Assembly: GCA_017996675.1 (NCBI GenBank)
Contig: JAGOGN010000037.1
Location: 1-11,385 of the forward strand
Direction: 5' to 3'
DNA length: 11,385 nt
Origin: Lachnospiraceae bacterium
GTDB lineage: Bacteria; Bacillota_A; Clostridia; Lachnospirales; Lachnospiraceae
The notes beneath the pieces are model-generated. The model saw nothing but the letters and a program-made list of their open reading frames with translations, was not told the DNA's origin and made no database searches. The position numbers and the translations under genes are program-made. Each line of letters opens with the position of its first letter. The first letter of the stretch is position 1. This document shows positions 1 to 6,406 of the stretch, in pieces.

Positions 1-57
1 TTCCTACACATGAAAACATACGAGGAAAGGACTACTACAAGTAAAGGTGAAAAATAA
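1..57 (+). CDS. istA: IstA, IS21-family transposase, C-terminal end only (partial)
   Basis: The frame starting at base 1 is open for 18 codons and ends in TAA at 55-57. Its stop overlaps the ATG of the istB gene by one base (TAATG). This coupling is typical of IS21-family elements, where the DDE transposase IstA is followed directly by the ATPase IstB. Only the C-terminal tail is visible, so no catalytic residue can be checked. The assignment rests on the position in front of a clear istB, not on the residues themselves. Confidence 0.7.
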   Translation, partial: FLHMKTYEERTTTSKGEK

Positions 58-836
58 TGGCATATAGACTAAAAGAATACAGTTACAATGATAAACTCAC
101 TAAAGATCAAAATCTGCTACTGGATAAACTATACAAGCTTCGTATGTCCGGTATGGCTGAGGAACTTGAAAACCAACTGCTGAATCCAAACACTGGTCTT
201 GAATCATTTGAAACAAGGTTCTCGGATATCGTAAACTTTGAATGGTCACAGCGTGAAAATAAGAAGTTCAACCGATTATTAAAACAAGCAACACTGAAAT
301 ATCCTTCAGCAGATCTGGATCAATCGTTATACGAACCAGAGAGACAGCTTAACACGCGTGTTATTGAACTTCTAGCTGATTGTAATTGGATTGATGAACC
401 AAATAATCTATTGATGACTGGCGGAGCCGGTGCTGGTAAAACATATCTTGCCTGTGCCTTATGCATTACTGCATTGCATCAAATGCGGACTGTGAAATAT
501 ATCCGTGCGAATTATCTTCTGCAGGAAGCTGAGCATGCTCGTTTGGAAAGCGCTTATTATGAGTATTCCAATAAGATGGCAGCATATGACCTACTAGTAA
601 TCGATGACTTTGGACTTATGGATCTTGATATGTCTAAATGTCGTGATCTCTTTGAGATTATTGAATCAAGAGATTGTAGAAAATCAACAGTAATTATTTC
701 GCAAATACCTGTAGCGAATTGGTACATGCTCTTCGGTGAAAATACATATGCAGATGCCTGCCTAAGCAGGATGACATCAAAGGCATATCGACTTGATTTT
801 CCAGGTCGTGACAGACGTGTAAACAACAGTAACTAA
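57..836 (+). CDS. istB: IstB-like AAA+ ATPase, IS21-family transposition helper
   Basis: This 259-residue protein has the usual IstB length and domain order. An N-terminal helical region (about 1-105) is followed by an AAA+ core. The Walker A motif GGAGAGKT is at about residues 122-129. The Walker B stretch LLVIDDF is at 179-185, and a DACLSRM segment near 233-239 matches the conserved arginine region of IstB. In IS21 elements IstB is a DnaA/DnaC-like ATPase that binds DNA, selects the target and activates IstA for transposition. The ATG overlaps the istA stop by one base and GGTGAA lies just upstream, so translation is probably coupled. The reading frame is intact. Without full istA and the left end it cannot be said whether the element is active. 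Confidence 0.95.
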   Translation: MAYRLKEYSYNDKLTKDQNLLLDKLYKLRMSGMAEELENQLLNPNTGLESFETRFSDIVNFEWSQRENKKFNRLLKQATLKYPSADLDQSLYEPERQLNTRVIELLADCNWIDEPNNLLMTGGAGAGKTYLACALCITALHQMRTVKYIRANYLLQEAEHARLESAYYEYSNKMAAYDLLVIDDFGLMDLDMSKCRDLFEIIESRDCRKSTVIISQIPVANWYMLFGENTYADACLSRMTSKAYRLDFPGRDRRVNNSN

Positions 837-844
837 TCAATCAG

Positions 845-901
845 CTGAGCTCCGCTCAGTTTCAAGCGGAATAGCGCTCCGTTCCTTTGGAACGGATGCG
901 C
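845..901 (+). repeat. Two hairpins just after istB
   Basis: CTGAG (845-849) can pair with CTCAG (855-859). Further on, GCGCTCCGTTCC (874-885) can pair with GGAACGGATGCGC (889-901), with one bulged T and a TTT loop. The second stem is strong, but no U-run follows, so it is not a standard intrinsic terminator. It may be part of the IS right end or block read-through from istB. Confidence 0.5.
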
Positions 902-902
902 A

Positions 903-983
903 GATTTCGCGGAATATGCAATTGTAGCTGAATTTGATAGAGAGCATGGAGATGAGCACCGTTTCTTTGGCTGTAAGTATTAA
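903..983 (+). pseudogene. Coding-like 3' remnant of a gene possibly cut by the IS
   Basis: In this frame the codons read as a normal soluble protein end, with AEYAIVAEFDREHGDEHRF around 912-968, and stop with TAA at 981-983. The frame is open back to about 849, but there is no start codon with a ribosome binding site, and the part before about 903 runs through the hairpin sequence. The composition suggests the C-terminal end of a gene whose front was removed or separated by the IS21 insertion. I do not recognise the family. A 19-codon frame (1006-1065, ATG with GGAAAG upstream) follows, which could be a small gene or more remnant. Confidence 0.35.
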
Positions 984-1071
984 TGATTTATATGGAAAGT
1001 TGTAAATGTGCCTCAATTATTCAACACGAGATGCCGATGATGGCAAAGATTATGAGATAGAGTAAAAAAGT

Positions 1072-1119
1072 GGGAACTTCTTAATATAGTAATGCTTAAG
1101 TAAAGTTCCCTCTGTTTTT
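1072..1119 (+). terminator. Intrinsic terminator before the HTH-pRiA4b gene
   Basis: GGGAACTT (1072-1079) pairs with AAGTTCCC (1103-1110), extended inside by CTTAA/TTAAG, and TCTGTTTTT follows at 1111-1119. It closes transcription coming from the IS side and isolates the promoter at 1137. Confidence 0.8.
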
Positions 1120-1136
1120 AATTTGAAAAGGTAAGG

Positions 1137-1165
1137 TTGACACGAAAAGTTATAAAATATATAAT
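1137..1165 (+). promoter_or_regulatory. Sigma-A promoter of the HTH-pRiA4b gene
   Basis: TTGACA (1137-1142) and TATAAT (1160-1165) are separated by 17 bases, a perfect vegetative consensus. The expected start is about 1172, giving a leader of roughly 24 bases before the ATG at 1196. No operator is obvious, so expression may be constitutive and strong. Confidence 0.85.
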
Positions 1166-1195
1166 TTACTCAATATTAATGAAAGGACGTTGCAC

Positions 1196-2755
1196 ATGGA
1201 AGAGATAAATGACAATCTATATCATAAGATTATTCAATTATATCAAGAAACTTCTTCTGTAAAAGAAACAGCAAAGAAGTTAGGCACATATCCTATCAAG
1301 GTACGTCGTGTCCTTATTACTGAAGGTTTATGGAACAGCAATACAAGTGTTCAGATAGGTTCTCTATATGCAAGGGGATTATCTGTTGCTGAGATTGCAA
1401 AACAGCTTTTTATATCTGAAAAGAATGTTCAATCGTATCTTCCATATAGCAGAGGACAATATGGCGGAGACAATCGAAGTGATGAAGCTGTGCGAAGTGA
1501 AGTGTATCGTGAACGAATGCATGTAGCTGAAAGTTCACAAATAAAGAAGCTTAATCAAAATACTAATCAACATATGAATCCAGATAAAGAAATGGAGAAT
1601 AATCGAATGGATAAATTAGATATATTAAAGGAACGTACCAGACAGTTGGCAGAAGATCGTCCTATCCCTTATGCCATAAGACTTCATTTAGAATTGGACA
1701 TGGAAGACAAGGCATTGGGAACAAATGAATTAGGCATACTTGTACAATATGGAAAAATGACGAACAATATATCAAGAGATATCATTGTTCCGGGAGATAT
1801 TACTCTACATGCACTTCATTATGCAATAAACAGAGCTTTCGGATGGCAGAATAGTCATTTGCACAGTTTTCATCCATATGAAGATGATTATAATATGATG
1901 ATTAAATCAGGGAAACTTACAGATTGGGCTAAACTTGCAGGCATGTATTTCCGTTTTCCATGTGAAGATTATGAAGATATTTATTGGGATGATGATTATA
2001 AAGCTGGGATTAGTGTGAAAAACTGGATGAGGAAAAAATATACCGGACCATATTATTATGGAGGAACTAGAGAATATTTCTATAGGTGTCAGAAGGATGT
2101 AAAAGAGTTATATGAGTGGCAGCCTACCTTAGAAATAAGAAAATCATTCGGAGAATGGATGGATGAATGCAGAGAGCTTACTGAAAAAACAGGAGATAAG
2201 GACGCAAAAGCAAATATGATAAAACGCATTGCGCCAATTACAGAGGTGACAATTACAGAGCTTGCAGACAGCATTACTTTTGAAGGTGGCTTTGATGAAC
2301 TAATAGAAAGACTTCCAATCTATGACATTTTACTTATGCCAGGAATGATACAAAACTTTGATTCTTGGGATTTTTCTAATAGACTAATACTGAAAAATTC
2401 AGAAAAGGAAGAGATATGTCTTGCTCCAGTCACATCACCTATTCTAAATGCAATCCGTTACTGGTACGATTATGGTGACGATTGGAATGTAAAAATAACT
2501 GCGACGGCATGTTATGAGACAAAGGAGAAGTATAAAGCATCTGGAAACCCAATAGAACCAATGGAAGAACACCGACCAGTATGCGTGGATGCAGATGCAC
2601 TGCCAGTATGCGATGATATTGGTGGAATTTATGGATATTGTAATATGCTTGAAGTTCTTCACGGAGAAGATTTAGAAGAAAAAGAATCTATGAAAGAATG
2701 GGCTAGAGGTATGGGTTGGACTGGAAGAAAGACAAATCCTCCAAATATTTTATAG
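1196..2755 (+). CDS. HTH protein with pRiA4b ORF-3-like domain
   Basis: The ATG at 1196 is chosen because AAAGGA (1182-1187) lies 8 bases upstream; a TTG at 1190 is too close. The product is about 519 residues. Residues about 8-48 and 53-90 look like two helix-turn-helix segments (VKETAKKLGTYPIKVRRVL; GLSVAEIAKQLFISEKNVQ), the second followed by a basic stretch. A linker leads to a domain from about 158 that matches the plasmid pRiA4b ORF-3 family: the central block near 198-225 has VPGDITLHALHYAINRAFGW followed by HLHSF. That family is widespread on plasmids and mobile elements but has no firm biochemical role. The long C-terminal part contains further acidic and Trp/Tyr-rich segments such as WYDYGDDW, common in this family. 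It is a monocistronic unit with a consensus promoter. DNA binding is inferred, not shown. Confidence 0.85.
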   Translation: MEEINDNLYHKIIQLYQETSSVKETAKKLGTYPIKVRRVLITEGLWNSNTSVQIGSLYARGLSVAEIAKQLFISEKNVQSYLPYSRGQYGGDNRSDEAVRSEVYRERMHVAESSQIKKLNQNTNQHMNPDKEMENNRMDKLDILKERTRQLAEDRPIPYAIRLHLELDMEDKALGTNELGILVQYGKMTNNISRDIIVPGDITLHALHYAINRAFGWQNSHLHSFHPYEDDYNMMIKSGKLTDWAKLAGMYFRFPCEDYEDIYWDDDYKAGISVKNWMRKKYTGPYYYGGTREYFYRCQKDVKELYEWQPTLEIRKSFGEWMDECRELTEKTGDKDAKANMIKRIAPITEVTITELADSITFEGGFDELIERLPIYDILLMPGMIQNFDSWDFSNRLILKNSEKEEICLAPVTSPILNAIRYWYDYGDDWNVKITATACYETKEKYKASGNPIEPMEEHRPVCVDADALPVCDDIGGIYGYCNMLEVLHGEDLEEKESMKEWARGMGWTGRKTNPPNIL

Positions 2756-2802
2756 AAGAAAAACAGCCATGAAATCTGCAACTCATAGAGTTTATAAGAC
2801 AG

Positions 2803-2837
2803 AGCTGACCAGAGAATATGATTCGTCTGGTCAAGCT
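2803..2837. terminator. Hairpin between convergent genes
   Basis: AGCTGACCAGA (2803-2813) can pair with TCTGGTCAAGCT (2826-2837), with one bulged A. It lies between the convergent ends of the HTH-pRiA4b and immA-like genes, where a two-way terminator is expected. Neither side has a good U-run, so termination is only inferred. Confidence 0.45.
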
Positions 2838-2858
2838 TTCGTCATTCTTATAAATGCA

Positions 2859-3413
2859 TTAGCAATCATGGGAATTATTACCCCCATAAGCTCCTAGATC
2901 CTCTTTTAAAAAATGAGACTTGGCTATTTGCAAATCATTAATACGGTAACCCTTTGTTTTTAGGATTGCAAATTTGAAATCAAGTAGAGCAGCAGGGACA
3001 TTTAAAATGCTTGCTGTTTCAAAAAAGGTATATTCATTTAATGTTTCTAGAACGTTTTTGTCTTCGAGTAGAAGCTCAGCTGCAAATAGATTTGCTTCGT
3101 ATTCCATAGGCTTATCAGCTCTTTTTTCCAATACTTCCAATTCCTGAAAGCCGGACATCATGGCAATCTCTTTGTGAAGCATACCGTGTCCTAGCTCGTG
3201 GGCAATCAGTATGGGACGAAATAGTTCCATGATATTCTCATCAATTACGATATTATTAATGCGTGATTGATAGAAGTAGTAGGCTTTCAGTCTCTGATGT
3301 AAATCTATATAGTGCAATTTATAGTCCAGGACTTCACAGATAACAAAGGGATCTCGGCTACCTGCTTTCTTGACCAGAGCATCTACCACATTAACAATGT
3401 AATCAATTGTCAT
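2859..3413 (-). CDS. ImmA/IrrE-family metallo-endopeptidase
   Basis: The 184-residue product carries the zinc-protease motif HELGH at residues 72-76 inside LIAHELGHGMLH. The expected third ligand is in the EYEANLFAAELLL block (E106), as in the ImmA/IrrE (COG2856) family. The start is supported by GAAGGAAGTG about 8 bases before the ATG. In ICEBs1 and related elements ImmA cleaves the XRE repressor ImmR after DNA damage or quorum signals, releasing element genes. Here the gene follows an XRE repressor gene on the same strand, separated by 68 bases, which strongly suggests the same pairing. The inferred substrate is that neighbouring repressor, and the inferred outcome is release of the divergent polymerase operon. 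Cytoplasmic: no signal peptide or membrane segment is visible. Confidence 0.92.
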   Translation of the reverse strand: MTIDYIVNVVDALVKKAGSRDPFVICEVLDYKLHYIDLHQRLKAYYFYQSRINNIVIDENIMELFRPILIAHELGHGMLHKEIAMMSGFQELEVLEKRADKPMEYEANLFAAELLLEDKNVLETLNEYTFFETASILNVPAALLDFKFAILKTKGYRINDLQIAKSHFLKEDLGAYGGNNSHDC

Positions 3414-3452
3414 TTGGTATCACTTCCTTCAAAAATATTTTGGCATTTTGCT

Positions 3453-3480
3453 ATTATAACAGTAGCAAAAATACTGTCCT
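3453..3480 (-). promoter_or_regulatory. Possible own promoter of the ImmA-like protease gene
   Basis: On the minus strand AGGACA (3480-3475) and TATAAT (3458-3453) are separated by 16 bases, just after the repressor stop. The -10 is perfect and the -35 matches 4 of 6. The -10 lies within a stem-loop (TTTTGCTA near 3445-3452 pairing with TAGCAAAA near 3463-3470). The protease may therefore be made partly independently of the repressor. Confidence 0.4.
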
Positions 3481-3481
3481 A

Positions 3482-3937
3482 TTAAACGGACTCGTCAATT
3501 GGCGGCTTCGTTTTTTTCTTTCTGGAGAATTTTTCAGATGCTTCTTTCTTTGATGAAATATACACCTGCATTAATGATTGCATGAATATCTCTTTGGCAT
3601 CATCATCAAGATCGCCACCAGCGAAAAGCGCTCCAGCACGGTCTAATACATCTTTTGCCTCTTTTGCACCCTTATAACCGAATTTGTCTTTGACAGTATC
3701 GAGAAAGTCTTCATTCTCAATATTTTTCTGCTTATCAGCTTCTTCATCATCTACCAGATAAGATACAGATACACTTAGCGCATCTGCCAGTTTCCTGATA
3801 TTACTTTTTCTTGGGAGTGTATTTAGTTGTTCATAGGTATAGAGTGAACGCTCTGAAATACCTGTTATTGCCGCAAGCTCGGTCTGGGATAGATTTTTTA
3901 ATAATCGAGCCTCTTTTACTTTTTCACCAAAAGTCAT
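3482..3937 (-). CDS. XRE-family repressor paired with ImmA-like protease
   Basis: The 151-residue protein begins with a classical lambda-repressor-type HTH (about 5-62), with LSQTELAAITGISERSLYTY covering the HTH. The C-terminal half holds ALFAGGDLDDDAKEIFMQSL and a Lys-rich tail, a tail type common in Firmicutes repressors encoded beside ImmA/IrrE proteases. GAAGGTAG lies upstream of the ATG. It is transcribed away from the Y-family polymerase gene, and the region between them holds overlapping divergent promoters with repeated AACTTC motifs, the likely operators. The inferred role is to repress the polymerase operon and probably itself until cleaved. Cleavage by the neighbouring protease follows the ICEBs1 precedent and is not shown by the sequence. 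Confidence 0.9.
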   Translation of the reverse strand: MTFGEKVKEARLLKNLSQTELAAITGISERSLYTYEQLNTLPRKSNIRKLADALSVSVSYLVDDEEADKQKNIENEDFLDTVKDKFGYKGAKEAKDVLDRAGALFAGGDLDDDAKEIFMQSLMQVYISSKKEASEKFSRKKKTKPPIDESV

Positions 3938-3993
3938 GTTACTACCTTCTTTCCAGGAAGAAAAATTTTATTTTTGTAACTTCCGATTAACTA

Positions 3994-4021
3994 TTGACAA
4001 ACTTCTTTTTGATGATATAAT
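3994..4021 (+). promoter_or_regulatory. Upstream promoter P1 of the polymerase operon
   Basis: TTGACA (3994-3999) and TATAAT (4016-4021) are separated by 16 bases. Transcription would start near 4028 and read through the operator region into the polymerase gene. The repeat at 3976-3992 ends just before the -35 box and that at 4034-4050 lies just after the start site, as expected for repression. Confidence 0.7.
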
Positions 4022-4047
4022 CATGTTTGTTAAGTAACTTCTGGTTA

Positions 4048-4076
4048 ATCATATATCAGAACTTCCGAATTGTCAA
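4048..4076 (-). promoter_or_regulatory. Promoter of the XRE repressor gene
   Basis: Read on the minus strand, TTGACA (4076-4071) and TATGAT (4053-4048) are 17 bases apart. The -35 box overlaps that of the plus-strand promoter P2 because ATTGTCAAT is nearly palindromic. Polymerase binding in the two directions should be mutually exclusive. Confidence 0.7.
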
Positions 4077-4098
4077 TAAAAAGTTCTGATTATATAAT
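4070..4098 (+). promoter_or_regulatory. Downstream promoter P2 of the polymerase operon
   Basis: TTGTCA (4070-4075) and TATAAT (4093-4098) are separated by 17 bases, with an expected start near 4105. The -35 box sits inside the spacer of the 10-bp inverted repeat, so a bound repressor dimer would cover it. Confidence 0.75.
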
Positions 4099-4132
4099 TG
4101 GTAACTTCTGAAAAGAAACGAGGTGATGAGAG

Positions 4133-5380
4133 ATGGGTAAACGAGTCATATTGCATTCAGATATTAACGCATGTTATGCGGCAATAGAACATTTGCATCG
4201 TCCTGAGCTGAATGGAAAACCTTTGGCTGTAGGCGGAGACCCCGAAGCAAGACATGGAATAGTCTTAACCGCAGATTATATAGCTAAAAAATACGGTGTG
4301 AAAACAGGTATGGCACTTTGGCAGGCGAAGCAGGTTTGCCCAGAACTCAACATTGTTTCACCAAGAATGGATTTGTATTTGCGATTTTCCAGAATGGCTC
4401 ATGAGATATATGGGGAATACACGGATCTACAAGAACCGTATGGAGTGGATGAATCATGGTTGGATGTGACCGCCAGTGGTTCATTAAAAGGTGATGGATA
4501 CAAGATAGCAAAAGAAATTAGCAATCGTATGAAATCAGAATTAGGCATAACCGTTAGTATTGGAGTATCCTTTAATAAAATTTTTGCTAAACTTGGTTCT
4601 GATTATAAGAAACCAGATGCCATTACAACTATGTACGAAGATGAATTCAAAAGCAAAGCATGGGCACTTCCAGTATCTGATCTTTTATATGTAGGACGGA
4701 GTACCAATCAGAAGTTAGCACGATTTGGAATCAAGACTATTGGAGACTTAGCACAAACAGACGAACATTTATTAATGTCACATCTTGGCAAGATGGGTGG
4801 TATTCTCTGGGGATTTGCGAATGGCTATGATGACTCACCTGTAAAAATGGAACATACACATGCACCAATTAAATCTATTGGAAATAGCACTACTACTCAA
4901 AGAGATTTAGAGAATGATGAGGATGTAAAAATTATTCTTTACATTCTTGCAGAGAGTGTTGCAGCAAGACTTCGAGATAATGGATTTAAGTGCAGGGTGG
5001 TGGAAATCAGTGTCAGGGATAATGAACTTTATTCATTTACCAGACAGCATAAGATTGATCATGCCACGAATATTACTGGGGAGATTGCAACCGAAGCGTA
5101 TCGAATATTCAAGGAAAATTACAACTGGCGAAAGCCAATCAGAAGCGTAGGAGTTCGAGGGGCAGATCTTGTCAACGACAATTACTGGGAACAGATGGAT
5201 TTGTTTTCTAGTGTAGAGCAAAGAGAAAAACAGATGAAATTGGATGATGCAGTAGATACCATAAGACGACGATTTGGATTTTATAGTGTTCAAAGAGGTC
5301 TTATGTACCGTGATAAGAGTCTCTCTTCTGTGAATGCAAAAGAGGATCATACGACTCATCCAATCGGATATTTTGGCTAA
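4133..5380 (+). CDS. Y-family translesion DNA polymerase (DinB/UmuC-like)
   Basis: The 415-residue protein has the complete Y-family order. The N-terminal HSDINACYA has catalytic D10 and the steric-gate position Y15. A second carboxylate pair is D106-E107 in GVDESWLDV, and the palm/thumb motif SIGVSFNKIFAKLGSDYKKP lies near 142-161. A helix-hairpin-helix-like thumb (about 180-235) and a little-finger domain (about 240-350) follow. QMDLF at 354-358 is a good beta-clamp-binding motif. These enzymes copy past DNA lesions with low fidelity. AGGTGATG gives a proper ribosome binding site 7 bases before the ATG. It heads an operon with a LexA-like DNA-binding protein and a small protein, under divergent promoters with probable XRE operators. 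The family resembles the UvrX/ImuB-type polymerases often carried by Gram-positive mobile elements. All key residues appear intact. Confidence 0.95.
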   Translation: MGKRVILHSDINACYAAIEHLHRPELNGKPLAVGGDPEARHGIVLTADYIAKKYGVKTGMALWQAKQVCPELNIVSPRMDLYLRFSRMAHEIYGEYTDLQEPYGVDESWLDVTASGSLKGDGYKIAKEISNRMKSELGITVSIGVSFNKIFAKLGSDYKKPDAITTMYEDEFKSKAWALPVSDLLYVGRSTNQKLARFGIKTIGDLAQTDEHLLMSHLGKMGGILWGFANGYDDSPVKMEHTHAPIKSIGNSTTTQRDLENDEDVKIILYILAESVAARLRDNGFKCRVVEISVRDNELYSFTRQHKIDHATNITGEIATEAYRIFKENYNWRKPIRSVGVRGADLVNDNYWEQMDLFSSVEQREKQMKLDDAVDTIRRRFGFYSVQRGLMYRDKSLSSVNAKEDHTTHPIGYFG

Positions 5381-5396
5381 AAGGAGGTATTTAAGT

Positions 5397-5618
5397 ATGG
5401 CTTATATGAGATACGATTTAAACGATAAACAGAATAAAATCTATGACTTTTTATGTGATTTTCTTAAGGCGCATGGTTTTCCGCCAACTGTAAGAGAAAT
5501 TGCAGAAATGGCGGGACTTGCTTCAGCATCTAGTGCACATCATTATTTGAAGCAATTAGAAGAAAAGGGATATATCCGCCGAGTAGAAGGAAGTCCAAGA
5601 GCAATTGAAATAATGTGA
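5397..5618 (+). CDS. LexA DNA-binding domain protein lacking the peptidase domain
   Basis: The 73-residue product matches the LexA N-terminal winged HTH along its whole length: an initial LNDKQNKIYDFL helix, then GFPPTVREIAEMAGL, then SSAHHYLKQLEEKGYIRR, ending in PRAIEIM. It stops where the linker to the S24 autoprotease and dimerisation domain would begin in LexA (about 200 residues). The start is fixed by AGGAGG (5382-5387) 9 bases upstream of the ATG at 5397. The gene begins 16 bases after the polymerase stop and is co-transcribed with it. Without the cleavage and dimerisation domain it cannot be inactivated by RecA-stimulated self-cleavage. It could be a weak competitor for LexA sites, a local regulator, or a polymerase accessory. 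The shortness looks designed, because the stop is clean and the next gene follows at once. Confidence 0.88.
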   Translation: MAYMRYDLNDKQNKIYDFLCDFLKAHGFPPTVREIAEMAGLASASSAHHYLKQLEEKGYIRRVEGSPRAIEIM

Positions 5619-5633
5619 AGAGGTGGTTGTAGC

Positions 5634-5885
5634 ATGGAGAGTGTAAAGGTATATGTGGATGTTACTGCTGAGTTTTCAAAAGAAGGAGTATTAACACCAA
5701 AAAGTTTTATATGGAAAGATGGCAAAGTATATGAGATTCAGCGTGTAAAAGATATGCGTCGAGCTGCCAGCATGAAGGCAGGTGGTGTAGGAATGAGATA
5801 TACATGTGTTGTTGATGGTAGAGAAAGTTATCTTTATTATGAGGACAACAATCTCTGGTTTGTAGAAGGGAAAGCCGGAGCCTGA
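5634..5885 (+). CDS. Small protein resembling domains associated with Y-family polymerases
   Basis: The 83-residue protein has a beta-rich pattern: an N-terminal VKVYVDVTAEFSKEGVLTP, then FIWKDGKVYEIQRV, a Gly-rich RYTCVVDGR, and a final NNLWFVEG. This order (FxWxGxxYxV ... R ... WF) resembles the small domains found at or near the end of Y-family polymerase operons in Firmicutes and Actinobacteria (DUF6504-like). That resemblance is my recollection of the pattern, not a search result. It starts 15 bases after the LexA-like stop, with GAAGAGGTGG upstream, and completes a compact three-gene operon. The function is unknown; a polymerase accessory role is inferred from position. Confidence 0.75.
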   Translation: MESVKVYVDVTAEFSKEGVLTPKSFIWKDGKVYEIQRVKDMRRAASMKAGGVGMRYTCVVDGRESYLYYEDNNLWFVEGKAGA

Positions 5886-5887
5886 TT

Positions 5888-6042
5888 ATGTGTGGTGACA
5901 TGTAATCAGTTGGCTTCGAAGATCAGCATATGGTTGGGGCATATTAGACAGGTATGTAACGGAACTCCCACCAGATAAGCTTGCAAAGGTGATTCCCTTT
6001 TCCTTTCAAGTACAAAATGTTACTGATGATTTTGTATTGTAA
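5888..6042 (+). pseudogene. Open frame without a start; likely truncated or frameshifted small gene
   Basis: From 5899 to 6042 one frame is open for 47 codons, ending with a TAA whose last bases overlap the next gene's AAAGGAG. It includes YGWGILDRYV and KLAKVIPFSFQVQNVTDDFV and looks like a real protein end. No ATG, GTG or TTG with a ribosome binding site starts this frame, and a TGA stands at 5896-5898. An ATG at 5888, 7 bases after GGAG (5877-5880), begins a different frame that stops after five codons. One base change near 5890-5898 would join them. It is either a gene broken by a recent single-base event or the remains of a longer one. I do not recognise the family. Confidence 0.4.
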
Positions 6043-6058
6043 AGGAGCAGACTGAACG

Positions 6059-6274
6059 ATGAGAGAATTAAAACAAATTGAATTTTATTGTAAGAAATGT
6101 AGAAAAAGTATGAAAATGGCATATTTACTTACGGGTAATGATGATGAACCTGTTTTAACAGGGATGATTATCAGATGTCATACAAATAGATGTACCAGAG
6201 TTATGGTACTAAAAAAGTACACAGAGGGAATGCTGATTGCCCGAGCAGATAATGAAGGGAAAGTATATATCTAA
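6059..6274 (+). CDS. Small cysteine-pair protein, putative zinc-binding
   Basis: The 71-residue protein has CKKC at residues 11-14 and CHTNRC at 40-45, two paired cysteines about 25 residues apart. This pattern suggests a small zinc ribbon. The remainder is basic with a Val/Tyr-rich tail. AAAGGAG (6041-6047) lies 11 bases before the ATG. It follows the broken frame at 5888-6042 and may belong to the same transcript as the polymerase operon. Small Cys-rich proteins like this are common in conjugative elements of Clostridia. No function can be assigned from the sequence. Confidence 0.7.
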   Translation: MRELKQIEFYCKKCRKSMKMAYLLTGNDDEPVLTGMIIRCHTNRCTRVMVLKKYTEGMLIARADNEGKVYI

Positions 6275-6406
6275 AAAAAATCAGAGCAAAGTTAACATCA
6301 GATATAGTAATTGCTATGTAACAAAGACAATTTAATGAAGGCCTCATGATATGGGAGACGTATTGAATTACGGCAAGGCTGATGCTTGCTAAGACGGACT
6401 CACCGT
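6275..6406 (+). other. Noncoding stretch with possible RNA structure before a terminator
   Basis: This stretch has no credible gene. It holds several short stems directly ahead of the strong terminator: GCAAG (6373-6377) with CTTGC (6385-6389), and ACGG (6394-6397) with CCGT (6403-6406). The stacked hairpins could be the 3' end of the polymerase-operon transcript or a short independent RNA. A TTAACA near 6297 has no convincing -10 box at 17 bases, so an own promoter is unproven. Confidence 0.35.

Larger units (their letters stand above)
1..836 (+). mobile_element. IS21-family insertion sequence, right part
   Basis: The istA tail and complete istB define the right part of an IS21-family element whose left side lies outside the window. 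The right terminal inverted repeat should lie downstream of 836 but cannot be placed without the left end to compare. The coding-like remnant beginning about 903 suggests that the boundary may lie near 840-905. The end given is the last certain base, the istB stop. Confidence 0.8.
3976..4110. promoter_or_regulatory. Probable operator array: repeated AACTTC motifs and a 10-bp inverted repeat
   Basis: GTAACTTCCGATTAACT (3976-3992), GTAACTTCTGGTTAATC (4034-4050) and GTAACTTCTG (4101-4110) are near-identical direct copies. In addition ATCAGAACTT (4055-4064) and AAGTTCTGAT (4081-4090) form a perfect 10-bp inverted repeat with a 16-base spacer. The sites cover or adjoin every promoter in the divergent region. 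They are the best candidates for binding of the XRE repressor encoded at 3482-3937; binding itself is inferred. Confidence 0.65.

Noticed and set aside
557..826. Minus-strand open frame inside istB, and similar antisense frames in the HTH-pRiA4b, polymerase and 138-residue genes
   Set aside because: These are shadows of strong plus-strand genes and lack ribosome binding sites or family features.
3976..4132. A classical Gram-positive LexA box controlling the polymerase operon
   Set aside because: No GAAC-N4-GTTC arrangement is present; GAAC at 4059 and GTTC at 4083 are too far apart.
5888..5905. MCG start as an SRAP (YedK-like) protein, which would fit an SOS operon
   Set aside because: Only five codons are open, MCG is followed by D rather than R, and the downstream frame shows no SRAP motifs.
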